Shown piece by piece: positions 22,401 to 34,649 of a stretch of 64,000 nucleotides of DNA (the first letter of the stretch is position 1; every line of letters starts with the position of its first letter). Made by a program: the position numbers and the translations under genes. The notes beneath the pieces were generated by a model that was not told the origin of the DNA, searched no databases, and was given only the letters and a program-made list of their open reading frames with translations. The stretch is from Pohlia nutans (Eukaryota; Streptophyta; Bryopsida; Bryales; Mniaceae), in the NCBI GenBank assembly GCA_022496805.1, contig CM040104.1, positions 4,687,650 through 4,751,649 of the forward strand. Direction: 5' to 3'.

Positions 22401-25400
22401 GCAAATTTTCAATCTTTCTATCCAAATTAAGCATTTCTACTTAGATTTGGTAGCGTGTCGCTTGTCAAAAGTGCACCTATTTTATGGGAAATACTAGAAG
22501 GGGGTCAAAATTGAACTTCAAAAATTTATAGCAACATACCACAAGTGTGTACAAAGGTACCATATTTTATTTTTTTGGGTACTATGCTTACTTATTTTTT
22601 AATTAATTGTTTGGTGATGTTTTTGTTTTTTAAGATTTTCGTGCAGTTAAAACTTTTTCTGGGATTTTTTTTTTTGGAAATGAAATAATGGTTCAATTTC
22701 AGAGGTGGGATATGAAATGCATTTTTCATAAAACCTAGCTAAGGATGTTATGTAAAAAAGGCTCTAATTACCGCTACTCGGTAAAAAACAGAAAAGGCTA
22801 TTGAGTAATGCCCAAAGACTTGAAATTAACTTAACAATTGCTAAAGTGAAAGTATTAGCATAAACCCTATTTGGGATGGTGAAATTTTTGATCTAATTGA
22901 AAGTTGAGAGGTGCGCATTACTACGCTAGTGCACGAGCTGCATGGCCTTTAGCTGCACAAGCTGCACTCCCCACTTGGTAGACCGTAGCTTGCAATCACC
23001 CTTTCTCACCATCCACGTCCTCTTTTTCTTGTGTGACAACCAACAAGAAAGCGACACGTGGCACTGTCTAAAAAAGTTGAATTAATTTGTGCCAGAACTG
23101 CTACCAGCTTACGGTATTCTAGCCCCTAAAAGATCAAGAAGACCAAATTGGGCCTCATATTTTTTTAGCAATTTTAAGTAGGTTCTATATGGACTTCTTT
23201 TTGTTCAATTTTTTTTTTTGTTTCTTGACCATCATATGCATTATTCTTCACTGAATCGAGTCTCATCTAAATTATATATTTCATATTATGATTAATTGAA
23301 TTTGTCATTTTAAAACCATGAATCCTTGGTCTTTAAAATGTCAAAATAAAAGAGAGGTTTGAGGTGTACATTGATTCTCGGTTGTGTAGCGCCATTGAAA
23401 TGCCACGCCCTCGGTGGACTCTTTGGTGGAGTTTTGTGTGAAGACGAGCAATCGGTTGTTGCGTTGGATCATTTGGCCCAGCGTTGGCCAGGGTTTGCCG
23501 TACGAGGGCATCATGCCCACCGGCATCCAGTACTTCATCAGGCCGGCAGCCGTGAAGAGCTTGGTGATGCCATTTTGCGAGTACACGTAGTCTTCGATGA
23601 AGATGGTGATCACTTCCGTGGGATTTGCGTCCAAGAATGTCTTGATCACTGCCAGTGTCTGGATTGCTGGCCTCTGCACCAAATTGGGCAAATTATTAGT
23701 TCAAATTTTCATTTTGTTTGAATGTTATTCGTAATTGAAAGCTCGGGGGAGTCACTTCCAAAAAACTTACAATCGGCATGCAAAAAAATACAAAGTGCAA
23801 AAAAATCTTTGAAGGTAATTTTTTATAAATGAATTACATTAATATAGGATGCTCAAAATTGATTACAAGAATTAAAATGAGAATCGTCTTTCAATTATAC
23901 TAATTATAGTAAGAATTACTTTTATTTTTTAAGGTACCTTTAAATACTCTGTTATTGCAAGTGGTACCTAAAAAATACATAGAGTGACTTTTTTGAGATT
24001 GAAAGCGAACATCAATTTAGGTTATTTGCACACCATATGAATAAGTTATGAATTTCCAAATTGCGTACTATACATCAACACCAGGTTTGATGCTTAGATG
24101 GTGAACGTGCTCGTAATGGATATCTTTGTTCTGCCCCGGTAAGATTTAGCTAAGGACAATTCCAGAAAGTGGTGATCATGGGTGCATTGGTCTTATTGTC
24201 AAATAATGTGAGGATTATCCCTAAAAGACCCAGATTTCATGACCATAACATTTAGTAGCCTTCATGCCCACTACCTTTCCATCATGTACTCTATTTATCA
24301 CCTTGAGCCTCCATCTATCCACTTAGCTACTGATGAAGTATTGTTTGGATGTAGAAAATTCCACACCATCTACTGTAGAACGAAGAGATGAACAATGCAT
24401 GCTAATGAATTAATTGATCATGTTGTAAAAATATCATTTAGACAAGTTTAATTTTATATCATCAAAATCAATGTAGGACATTGTGTGTGTTTGGCAATAT
24501 ATTTTTATTTTATTTTTTTGGAAGAAAAGAAAGTCCCACTCAAAAGTGGTAAATATTCAAGAGACCCAACTTGGACTTCTTGGTTCTTTAGAGGAGTAAC
24601 ATCACATGATAGATTGTTCATTAAATCTTTTTTCTATTTTGTTTGTTCCAATGCAAATCTACTACTATAAAAATAGCCACTTGGTCATCCATGTGCATAA
24701 GCACTAAGTAGTGAATTTTATTCTTTTCACTCATGACCAAGAGGATTATGCTAAATAGGAGGTCCTATGGGAGAATGAACTCACCACAAGCATGGCTACA
24801 TACTCCATCTCTCCCACAGAGACCGCTATTTAGTATGTTTTAAAAAAAATAAAAATAAAATAATCTGTTTCTAGTAGTTGTTGCTCATAGTTGAGTCACT
24901 TACAAATGCGGTGAAATCAAAGCACGTGCCTTGGAATGAATGGCAGAGCCAGATATCATTTCGGAAATCGTACATGTCTAACATCAGTCCACGCACTCCA
25001 TTCTGCACTTACTAACACCCACATTAGAAGAAATTCCTCTACCATAGTACCATACCATAATTCCAAATTAAAAAAAATTAAAAAAAATTAAAAAAAAAAA
25101 AAAAAACACTGAAAATTATGAGAACAGAAGAAAAATAATAATTAAAAATATATAAAAAACAATAGCGATATTTTGCTATTTCTAAGTTTCTTTGGGCCAT
25201 TTCGGGCTATTTTAGGCCATTTTTAATCATTTTATTTCTCAAAAACAAAAATCAAGAAATTCATTTTTTGAGGAACGAACCTTATTTTTCAAAAAACATT
25301 AAATATTCATTTGCAGGGTGGCAACCCTACTATGGTACTACAATATATACACTCGATTCTCTCTAATAACATGCAATTTCCTTGTATGACATACCCGGCT

Positions 25401-28102
25401 GTCAAGGTTGGCATGTGATGCCAAATAATGTAATATTTTGCCCAAATGCTGTAGATATTCTTTAAGATTTTATGAATGTTCTTAAAGATTCTCTTTCTCA
25501 CTATAGAAAATAGATTTTTTTTGAAAAAAATAATTTCCAAAAGATTTGGACTCCTCTTTTTACAATTATGTTTTGCCAACCCTCACAGCCGAGTACGGTA
25601 TCCTCAAAACCTGTCAAGTTGTGTACACATTTAATTGAACAACTCCCATATGTCAAATTGTGAACATACATGAGAAACTAAATAAAAAGCTAACTTAATT
25701 AAAGCCCACTTTTCCCTCCATGCACTGTCATTAGAAAGGGTTGAGTGTAGCTACACTACTTTTTGCTAATAGTGCCATCCACACTAACTATTTACTTGAG
25801 GCTATAACTTTTTACACAACATTAAAATATTTTTATCAAGAGAAAAGATATTGAAACTATACATGTAGGAGGAACTCTGTAAACCTAGTTGGTAAAAATA
25901 TTCATGTTGAGTAAAAAGTTATAGCCTTTTTAAATCAATTAGTGTAGGTGGCACTATTAGCAAAAAAGTAGTGTAGTACTTCGGAGTTTGCACAAGTGAT
26001 GTACGCATATTGGCCAGAGGATTCTTGAATGTAGCCCGGTGCTAGATTTGAGATACCCGAGTAGTAATATATGCATGATTGACTTACGTTGAGTTGATCC
26101 AGTACACTGTCTTCTTGGTTGAAGAAGGTGATGATTGGCACCCCTGCTTGTGGAACAGATCCAAAAATGGCGAACGAATTGTGAGTTGTCAGCCATGCAT
26201 ATTTGTTGAACGGCAGCAACGTATTCTGCATCCTCACCATTGTTTCCATTTCATCACATTAACCCCTAAAGGACCAAAGATTCATGGTTTTAAAATGACA
26301 AATTTAAATGATCATATTGTGAAAAACATAATTCAAATGGGACCAAATTTTACGTCTCTGGAATTAATGAAGAACATTGCATGTGTTGGTAAAAAAAACA
26401 AATAAATTTGAACAAAAGGAAGTCTACATAAGACCTACTCAAAACTAGTAAAAAATACATGCAGCCCTCTTGGGGCCTTATGGTCCTTTAGGGGTTAATT
26501 AGGGTCAAAGTTCTAGACTTGTTCAAAGTTCTTAATTACAGAGGAACTCTATAAATAGAGTCACAATTTGTTCTAATACCACAATTACTGTGAGAATACT
26601 GAATTACTGTGACTCACAGTAATGGCAATAATCATTGTAGTGAATTCTTTATTCATGGTGATCTTAAGACTACAGCTATTCTTGTTCTCCTTTTCAAAGT
26701 GTTGATTTTAGGTGTACCCAAATTGAACCTAGATTCTTATGTTCAGTCCACGTACATTTTAGACAACAATTTATACAAGTCGCATTTTGGATAAGGGTTG
26801 AAATTAGGTGGTATATTAGCATTTGAAAATTGTGAGGTTCACCTTGGGAAATGCGGAGGTTGGAGTGGATGTTTGACGAGTGCACTTGGGGAAAAACTCA
26901 CTTGCGCCTGCCGCGGGGCATGCAAAGCAATACAACCCTGAAGAGCATGAATCATCTGAAGAGCAAGGACTTCGGAGTTCTCCTTGGCCTTCCAATATAT
27001 TACCCACAGTGGTATCCTGGACCCAAAAAATAAAATTCCAAAATCAATCCAACCGTAGAGTTATCCTTTAACCCCTAATTGACCAAGGATTCATAGTTTT
27101 AAATTGAAAAATTCAATTGATCATATTGTGAAAAATATAATTCAGATAGGACCAGATTTAATATTACTGGAATCGGTGAAGAACATTGCATGTGTCAATC
27201 AAAAATCAAATATTTTTTAATAAAAGGAAGTCTACATAGGACCTATCTAAAACTGCTAAAAAAACATGAGGCCCAATTTGGGCTTCTTGGTCCTTTAGGG
27301 GTTAATTCATAATATTGTGAATCTAAATATTTCCTCCTCTTTTTTTTCGTGACACAGGGTCAATAATCTCACTTCCTTTGCCCTTTTCTACTATTCATTC
27401 CTTTGCATTGGAGCGATGAATTAGATAACCTTTTACAACCTCGAGGATATTATGAGAAGGTTATTAGACATAATACTAAATTTTGATGTACTTTTGGTTA
27501 ATCTAAAACCTCCCATTCAATGAAAAATAAATCCTTTTATAACCCACCTACCAAAACAGTGCATAGTTGCCTCAAAATCACAACTTGACATTAGAAGGTG
27601 CTAGAGTGCAAGCTTGATTTTGAGACACGGTTTCAATAGTAGAAACACCACCCACGTAGACTAGCCTGAAGACCTACGAGAAGACTCCACATGACAAACT
27701 AGATTAGTTATGGGTTTTTTGGGGCATGCTTCACTAGTCTACACAAGCAGTAGTGTTTACATGTATTGGCATCCTGTAATCCATATGCACAGCTACTAGA
27801 CTTTCACCAAAAAAAACTACCCTTCTACATGCAAATTGAAATTCCGAGATTGTGCAACTGACGGAAGCCACGTCCTCACTCCAAAACTCATTGCAAAAGC
27901 TCGCGTTAAAACTGGCACTCTGACACCCCTGTTATGCCCTACAGAAAGAATACCTCTAATGTCCACTGCCACAACGAATCTAGAAATCACTTAAATCCCA
28001 TGTCTTAATTTGAAACCCTACACTCACCTCAAGGCTGTGAGCTTGTTCGTTGAGGATGAGGAGCATCACCACGACCGGCAACATTGCTCTTCCCCTCACC
28101 AT
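19454..28102 (-). CDS. Secreted PI-PLC X-domain-containing protein (7 exons, 386 aa)
   Basis: Minus-strand exons in transcript order: 28028-28102, 26843-27016, 26088-26225, 24904-25002, 23370-23673, 21322-21545, 19454-19600. All have GT-AG borders and compatible phases, totalling 1161 bp. Residues 1-23 are a signal peptide (MVRGRAMLPVVVMLLIL...). An EGF-like Cys-rich stretch follows (SPCSSDDSCSSGLYCFACP). The PI-PLC X domain begins with FNKYAWLTTHNSF, where the first catalytic His is about residue 98. It continues with NGVRGLMLDMYDF and WLCHSFQG, where the second His is about residue 150. Exon 5 carries the barrel segment with TLAVIKTFLDANPTEVITIF. The last exon encodes a family-typical GGGAFHALDFLNG and CGC motif. 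The family is the plant secreted PLC-like phosphodiesterase group (Arabidopsis At5g67130 type), probably extracellular or GPI-linked. It lacks the Y, C2 and EF-hand parts of true plant PI-PLCs. The C-terminus ends shortly after the Cys motif. Introns of 0.6-1.8 kb each hold one or more MITEs. Confidence 0.9.
19967..20190. mobile_element. Family A element flanked by TTAT, intron 6 of the PI-PLC gene
   Basis: CCTCTAAAGGACCAAGA at the left and TTGGTCCTTCAGGGG at the right. TTAT appears in direct orientation on both sides (19967-19970 and 20187-20190) instead of TTAA. Confidence 0.8.
20224..20355. mobile_element. Short CACTA-like foldback, intron 6 of the PI-PLC gene
   Basis: It begins CACTAGTAGAAAAGGTG and ends GAGTATAGTG. 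The middle folds on GGGAGGTGCCCA against TGGGCACCTCCC, followed by a T run. The same start occurs at 50737 and 51712. Confidence 0.6.
23119..23336. mobile_element. Degenerate family A element next to PI-PLC exon 5
   Basis: CCCCTAAAAGATCAAGAA and AATTGGGCCTCAT at the left; CCATGAATCCTTGGTCTTTA at the right. The TTAA sites are decayed. Its right end is about 34 bp from the splice donor of exon 5. Confidence 0.65.
23741..24005. mobile_element. MITE with CTCGGGGGAGTCACT ends, intron 4 of the PI-PLC gene
   Basis: CTCGGGGGAGTCACT at the left and AGTGACTTTTTTGAG at the right. Same family as 17500-17776 and 31382-31722. Confidence 0.6.
24215..24599. mobile_element. Family A element split by a 172-bp-type MITE, intron 4 of the PI-PLC gene
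   Basis: TTAT plus CCCTAAAAGACCCAG at the left; TTGGTTCTTTAGAGG plus GTAA at the right. Family A interior resumes at about 24411 with AATTAATTGATCATGTTGT. The insert, about 24243-24410, is an inverted copy of 6267-6438. Confidence 0.7.
25040..25345. mobile_element. MITE of the TACCGTAGTACCATAG family, intron 3 of the PI-PLC gene
   Basis: TACCATAGTACCATA at the left and CTATGGTACTACAATA at the right. The interior GAGGAACGAACCTTATTTTT block is shared with copies at 37215, 45636, 53776 and 56603. A poly-A-like run follows the left end. Confidence 0.75.
25389..25600. mobile_element. MITE of the TACTCGGC-TTGGCA family, intron 3 of the PI-PLC gene
   Basis: ATACCCGGCTGTCAAGGTTG at the left and CAGCCGAGTACGGTA at the right. 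The same interior blocks (AGATTTGGACTYCTCTTT) occur in the element at 36997. Confidence 0.6.
25747..25979. mobile_element. MITE with about 60-bp inverted ends, intron 3 of the PI-PLC gene
   Basis: The left CTACACTACTTTTTGCTAAT and right ATTAGCAAAAAAGTAGTGTA ends continue as inverted repeats through GTGCCAYCYACACTAA to GGCTATAAC. Confidence 0.75.
26259..26498. mobile_element. TTAA element, family A, intron 2 of the PI-PLC gene
   Basis: TTAA (26259-26262) plus CCCCTAAAGGACCAAAG at the left; TATGGTCCTTTAGGGG plus TTAA (26495-26498) at the right. It begins 33 bp upstream of exon 3 on the coding strand. Confidence 0.9.
27068..27305. mobile_element. TTAA element, family A, intron 1 of the PI-PLC gene
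   Basis: TTAA (27068-27071) plus CCCCTAATTGACCAAGGA at the left; CTTGGTCCTTTAGGGG plus TTAA (27302-27305) at the right. It begins about 50 bp from the exon 2 acceptor. Confidence 0.9.
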
Positions 28103-28257
28103 TTTGGAAAATCAATGATATCCTATCAACACAACTGAATTGTGATCAAAATACTACAAAAATAATAATAAATAATAGGTTCCACACATTGAGGAATGTA
28201 CGTTGAAAGAAAATGTGGTTGAACTTGCTACTGACCAATCACAACATACACTATCAT

Positions 28258-28372
28258 TTTCTCAGCAATACTTATCATATTTGTCTGGTGGGCACTCGCT
28301 CATTGTCATTACAAACAAACACTTTATTCACGTCAGCTTCGAAAGAGGACCAAAATTTCTATCTATCTATAT
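28258..28372. repeat. Dispersed ~105-bp repeat with 3' stem-loop (copy 1)
   Basis: It contains TGTCTGGTGGGCACT, CACTTTATTCACG, an imperfect GCTTCGAAAGAGG hairpin and a TCTATCTATCTAT tail. It lies just upstream of the PI-PLC start codon. Confidence 0.65.
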
Positions 28373-29521
28373 GTTGAACATTAATCAACTAGTCAGCTAA
28401 GAGATGATGAACAACTGGAGAGATAAGAGATATAAACAAGTTTAATGTTAAAGACTCGTATTGCCACTTCCACATACACATTCGACGAAGTTCGAAACCG
28501 GCCCGACTATGAGAGGACAAAGGCGTCACCAGGATTTGATCGTTTGCCTCCTGACTCGCGAGCGCGTGCTCAAGCTCATTGATGGTTTCTAGTATATTGT
28601 TTTTGGCATGGTGTTCGATTCCAGACTATGAAGCTGACAGCATTTATTTAGCCTGTGGGACCAACTAAGGTTGTTTGCCTTTGTGGTAATGTGACGGATA
28701 TGCCTTCATTGTATTCCAAGGATATGCCTCCATTTCCACTCTTAGCGCATGTCATACGTATGTGGCTTTAGCTTGAAGGTATCTGTATGCCATCTGTACT
28801 CCATTCATATTTGTATGTTAAAATATTTCTGTACTGTGCAAAATAGACAAACAACTCATGGTGGGTGTGAACCAAGAGTTAAATGTAAGCTTCATGGCCC
28901 ATTGACACCAGTCATCCAACGCGAATGCGGCAAAGAATCTACGTTTGTCAAGTAAGTTTTTGGTAGCTACATTGTGCTCCTGTACAAAAAAATTAAAAAA
29001 TTAACCTGACACATGCTCCAATGCATTTTGGGTGCCGCAAGAAATTTGCGCTCTACCAACGTACATGCGTTGGCCATAAGCAGGAAGAGACAAGGTTCTG
29101 ATACCGCAAGAAATTGTATATTATTTTTGAAATTTACCTTATAGCATTCCAGGAACGTAACGCAAGTATTGGAGCTTCTTGGTGTGAATAGACCATCATG
29201 CTAGGCTAAGAGTATCTCTACCAGCAAGTTTGAATTGCATTTTGAAGGTTATCCTAAAATTGAGACCTCACCATGTAATTCTCTACCAACGTCACTCAAT
29301 TAGACTTTGAAAATAGTAAGTAAGCCACTCACAAGTCATAAAGCACTCGGAAAGATTTCTATTGTGAATATATGCTCCTTCTACAACGGAATCTCCCCAT
29401 AGCTTGTCGATGCAATACGCACTGGTGGAATGCACCGCTAGATCAGAATATGTAGATTCCACACCGGTGGAATGTACAGATAGAATTTTTTTCGTGGAAG
29501 AAATATTTTCCAAGCTTTATG
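28373..29521. other. Upstream region of the PI-PLC gene, no second gene seen
   Basis: Mixed sequence. 28480-28620 is GC-richer and could contain leader or promoter sequence of an unseen transcript, but no frame shows a known motif. Confidence 0.35.
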
Positions 29522-29637
29522 TAGGGGAAGCCCTCTCGAGTTGAGGGTCTCTGCATCTTCAGGCACTACCTCGGGCTAACGCCCTCGGCCTAGTGCCCTT
29601 AAATGCAGGAAACCCCTCCCCTCAAGGCCTTCCCCTA
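29522..29637. repeat. 116-bp GC-rich foldback
   Basis: The two halves are imperfect inverted repeats, starting TAGGGGAAGSCCT and including TGCAT and GGCACTA blocks in matching order. The flanks are TA on both sides. Confidence 0.65.
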
Positions 29638-29874
29638 TACACCGCGCATGAATTGTACAATCATAATGTGTAATTAAGAAGAGAAGATACACTAGCTTGA
29701 GTTGTTTCGAGGGCCTTGAATTGGGTTGTTGTATTTAGTGTCTCCCTCCAAATAAATTGTTGACCAACCCATGCACATTCATTTTTTTAGACTCAGAGAG
29801 TTATCTAGAGTGTTGAAATAAATCAATGTTCTTATATTTGATACAGTAGTCATTCGTAATGATCAACATATAAT

Positions 29875-30134
29875 AATTATAAAAAAGAAGTCCAAATCCA
29901 TAGGAATTTTTTTTCAAAAAATATATTTTTTGTATGGTGAAAGAGAGGATCTTGAAGAATATTCATAGAATTTGGCATTTGTTGAAAAGACATTTAAAAA
30001 AAATTATATACATATATACACACATATATACATATACGTACATACATACATACATACATATACATATATATATATATGTGTGTGTGTGTGCGAGAATTTG
30101 GTATAACCAGCTAACACTGACGATCGGGTACCGT
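29875..30134. mobile_element. MITE remnant with microsatellite expansion
   Basis: The interior AGTCCAAATCC and the right end CGATCGGGTACCGTA resemble the TACTCGGC family. A TATACA/TACATA microsatellite occupies about 30006-30090. Confidence 0.5.
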
Positions 30135-30464
30135 AACTTCAACTATGGTTTGAGGCCAATATGTATAAAAGACTTGTTCTTTTGAAAATCCTCACCTATG
30201 ACTAATTAAAGGGCAATGATTATTTTGGAAATCTTCCCCTACATTAGAATGGGTGTGTGAGAGATCATAGATAGGGGTCGTAAGAGCGTTATTGTGATTG
30301 CAATAATCATGATCACTTGAACAATTTTAAGATTCTTCCTGATGATCTCTTGCACATTCATTTAAGTAATGCTATGCCAAATTAAAGGACCATGATAAAA
30401 GAGCGTAGTAATGTTGTTTCTACAAAGTGATCTAGATACACAATTCCCTTTTAAAATTGTTTAA

Positions 30465-30465
<1 letters not shown>

Positions 30466-30502
<37 letters not shown>
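30466..30502. repeat. AT dinucleotide microsatellite
   Basis: About 18 uninterrupted AT units. Confidence 0.95.
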
Positions 30503-30506
<4 letters not shown>

Positions 30507-30968
30507 AAAACGGCAATCATTCTAAATTCCAAAAAAGACTTAGTTGAATTAATCCCTCATTTCCCAAAAACTAAGCGTATATTTTAAAACTATGCATTTC
30601 TTTAAAACTTTCAACACTGTTTTTGAAAAAATATATTCATTTTCTATCCCAACTTATATAAAAATTGATAATATCTTAAAAACGTTGGTAGAAGGTTCTT
30701 TAGTATATTTCACAAATATTTCAACTTTATATTAATGGCTCGAATGGTTTTGAATAATCTAATTTTTCTTTTCAACAAAATATAATTTCTAACATTTTTC
30801 AATTTCTTTTATTTTAAATCCTATATTAGACATTTCGGTGTTTTCATGGTAAGGTATAGTCTTGGCCTTGAAATACAATGATTACACTTGTACCATAAAT
30901 GTGGTAAAAAGTGAGTTTGAAAAGTCTTTAATTAAACATGGATCCCTAATTAAACCTTACTTCTTATA

Positions 30969-31248
30969 TACCGTACCAGGAAGGCAGGGTCGGCACTTTT
31001 GTGTCAAATGATTAATAAAAGTTCAAAAAGTGGAGGTCGGCACTTTCAAAAACAATTATTAAAAATTTGGCTATTAATAACTAACATTGAATTTTACTAG
31101 CGGCTAAACGTTTTCTTTTGTTTTTTGTCTACAATTTTTGTTGACTTCATTTTTGTTGATTTCGACAAAATACTTGATAAATTTATTTATTTTTTCGGCA
31201 TTTTTTTGGGGAATTATTTTCTGCCGACCCTGCCTTCCTGGTACGGTA
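30969..31248. mobile_element. 280-bp MITE with TACCGTACCAGG ends (copy 1)
   Basis: The ends TACCGTACCAGGAAGGCAGG and its exact inverse are followed inward by GTCGGCA. The interior ACTTTCAAAAACAATTATTA and TTGTTGATTTCGACAAAATA blocks are shared, inverted, with 47476-47807. Confidence 0.85.
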
Positions 31249-31381
31249 GCTAAGACATTTCTTGAAATGAAAATTTCAAAACAAGTTCATTTTTGAAGCT
31301 TTACAATGAATTACAATATCATAGTTAAAAATTTGTATGCAATAAAAGTAAGTTCTTTTTACATTTCAATGAAAGAAGGTA

Positions 31382-31722
31382 TATATACTCGGGGGGTTCA
31401 CTAGCAAATTTTTTAGAAACAACGTGCGATAAAAAATAGGGTCTAATATATTCATTGTGGATAAATTTTGCAAAATATGTACATGTAATATAGGGGGTTT
31501 TGTAATCGTAAAAATGGATTACATGTAAAATACCATCACAAAAAATTCTCCCAAAAAATTATAACTACTATAGGGTACATTAAAATACAAGAATTTACAT
31601 TTATTTTGAAAAATACCATACCTTATAATCTTTTCCAGCAAGGTAAATAGCCCCCCAATAAATAGGTCCAGAACGCACGTGTATGCAAAACATAAGAGGG
31701 AGTGAACCCCCCGAGTATATAT
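31382..31722. mobile_element. MITE with ACTCGGGGGGTTCACT ends
   Basis: Perfect inverted ends TATACTCGGGGGGTTCACT, about 19 bp. The interior is AT-rich. Related to 17500-17776 and 23741-24005. Confidence 0.8.
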
Positions 31723-32204
31723 ACACACACACACAACTAGATAAGGGATTTCAAGTTTTAAATTTGCCATGTCACATGAGTTTACCACTCAAAACGCCCT
31801 TCCTGTATTCTAGCCTATTTTTATTTTTTCAAGAATATAATTTTTATTTTTTAGAAACATGATTCTAAAATCATCATGGTTTAAATATGAGGATAAGAGA
31901 CAAAAAATTAATCCATGAAATAGTGTTTTTATCATTGAAAATCACCACATATTCGAAATACACCACATTGTATTTCACGCAAAATCCTCCAATTCAACTC
32001 ATTTAATCTGAAAGTAGTGGCTGAAAAAATAAATAAATGCATCCAATCTAGAAATACATAACTCTGAAATTTCAGGTCCCCATAGTATATACATTTTTTT
32101 CTACAAAAACCCAAAGTCCACAAAATATCAAAATTCGACACTTGTGACAGCATTTTACACCATACCCTTTCTTGAAAACGTCCATTTATAATATGTGTGT
32201 ATTT

Positions 32205-32312
32205 ATCGTACCAATGTTCCTTTGCCCGGTGGGCATTGGCTCATTGTCATGACGAACAGACACTATATTCACGCCGGCCTCGCAAGAGGACCGGAGTTTC
32301 TATTGTGTATTT
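32205..32312. repeat. Dispersed ~105-bp repeat with 3' stem-loop (copy 2)
   Basis: GTTCCTTTGCCCGGTGGGCA, CACGCCGGCCTCGCAAGAGG, then TTTCTATTG. It matches the copies at 28258, 43512 and 55791. Confidence 0.7.
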
Positions 32313-34649
32313 ATCATTTTTTAATTTTGTGTATTTTTATATTGGATTAAATATAAATCTCTATATTTTTTACAAGATTCATAAGTTAAATGTAAAAAAA
32401 CATTTAACATGACCGTTTCTTTTGATTAGTGTTCTAATTTATAGGTTAATATATCTAGTAAATCTAAACCATTTCCATGGGTTGCATTCAATTAAAGGTT
32501 AAAAAATAGTCTCTAATTGTTTAAAGGGTTATACTAATTATAATATAAAGTTGCAAAACTTGCCTAGTTTACCCTTAGACTTCTAAGTTAAATAAAATTT
32601 TACATTTAGATTTAAAAACCAATTCATTAAATCAACATTTGATCAATTCCTTTATGTAGTTACGTTTTTGGATTCTTTTAAACAAGGACTGTAAAAGAGT
32701 TTCATGCACTACAACAAATTATAATAATTAAGTAGTTCATTTAGATGAAATATATGAAGTTAAAATCAGGTATACAATAACACAAGTTTTTACTAGTTTG
32801 GGAAAAATAATATCCTCTACATTACATATCGTCTTACTCTTATGTGATAAAAAAAAGAAGTCAATTATTCTTTCTTCAAAAGATAAAATTTTGGAATTTC
32901 ATATAAATGAAACAAATAACCTATTCATCCAATGATGTTTTCTATAAAGGATGGACTATTGCAATATTTTAGTGTCCACTCAAAACAATTTTATAAACAA
33001 CTAATGATTTTAGATATGGTTCTTTTACTATTGGATAATTGTGTTAAATATCACATTTTTGAATTCAAAGTACACTCTTCTTTTACTAGCTAAGAGTGAT
33101 TGAGACAAGGTCTTTATATAAACACTAGAGCAATCTTTGATGATGAATTCACATTGAATTTCAAAAATTACACAATATCCACATCAAACTCATTTTGGTT
33201 TTAGATTGTATATCAAGAAATCTTTGAACCTTTATAACTACTGCATAAAATTTCTAAATATGGCATAATTAGTAGTGTTAGAATCTCCTTATACTTACTA
33301 ACAAGAATTATAATACTCCCTCCTCACATGTTACTTGGCATTTTTGAATTTTTTTGGCTCTCAAATTAAATAACACCAATCTGCAAAAGTTCGTAGCACA
33401 AAAATTGCTTGAAATTAAAAGATCAACCTAAGCTCATTGAAATCCTCTCAAGATACACTCAAAGATAGAGTGTTTTTTAGTTCATTTGATGAAAAAATGA
33501 GCAAGACTATTGAGGATCAAAGTTTGCTTCCTTGAGGGCACGATGATTTTAACCCTCAATATTTTGACCCTCAATATCTTCTACGCTTTTTCACCAAATA
33601 AAAATTAAAAAAAACATTCTATCGTATAGTACTTCTTGGGAGGATTTCAAAGAGCTTAGATTCATATTCTAAATCCAAGTTGTTTGTGCGCTATGATAAT
33701 TACAATCAACTAATATTATCAACAATTTAATTATTTTTAAATAGTTGCAATCACCAATATAGCCATCCTCTGGACGGAGAAATTAAATAAATTAATAAAT
33801 AAAAATCCTAAAATTCATTATTGTAGAATCCTTTCTCCGAAAATCAGTCCCCAGAAAAGTTCTTGCTTCAAAATGAGTTTTGCTAAAATCCCTTCTCCTG
33901 AAAAAAATACTACTTTAAAATGACTAGTTTGATCTGAAAGCAATCTTGACTTCCGCAACAGGTTGACTGAACAATGCGTGAGTTAGATGACTTGACTGAC
34001 CATGTGTTGATGCTGACCTTGAAGTAACTTACATGAGAGCTCACAAGAGATGACTTAGCTTCTTCACTATGAAACTCAATCATCCCTTATTGAAGCAAAA
34101 CAATTCAAATTGTATCACTACAAGGAGAAGGCTTCGCTTTTCACTCGGTAGGTGAGTCAAATGGTACCACTTTGCACTCACTGCCCAGGCGTTCAAGACT
34201 TGGTGAGTGCGATTCGTCACGTGAAACAAGTGTGTACAGTGAACTCTAACAATGTTTTGAGTGAGAAGCGATGCCTTTGCTAGTAGTGTATGATCATGGC
34301 TTTCTTTACCAACCTCCGAAAGGAGGCGCACCAAAGGTAAACTTTGCTATCCATGTCCTAGGTAGATGAACTACCTCCACAAGTAAAAGTTCATTCCCCA
34401 TTTCGAAGGAACAATGAACAGTGGCTAAATATTATGCTTGTATTTATGTCTTCTTGTGACCAAAACCACTCATCAGCACTGACATAGCCCATGTGCCTGA
34501 CGCGGTTTCATTCCCTTTTCATTTATAGTAAGTGAAAAATGACACATTTCCTACTAGTGGCTCCAATGGACTCTTTATTTACGATGGTCTTTGAAGTGGT
34601 CATCGTTTTGATTATGATGGTTTTCAAGTTCAAACATCACCCAAGCTTC
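32313..34649. other. AT-rich spacer, no gene seen
   Basis: Long AT-rich stretch with short open frames only. The part 34320-34620 shares blocks such as CACAAGAAGAC (inverted) and CTTTATTYACGATGRTC with 37900-38130, so it is repeat-derived. Confidence 0.45.

Noticed and set aside
23359..23721. 120-codon + strand frame
   Set aside because: It is the antisense of PI-PLC exon 5, which encodes a recognisable X-domain segment on the minus strand.
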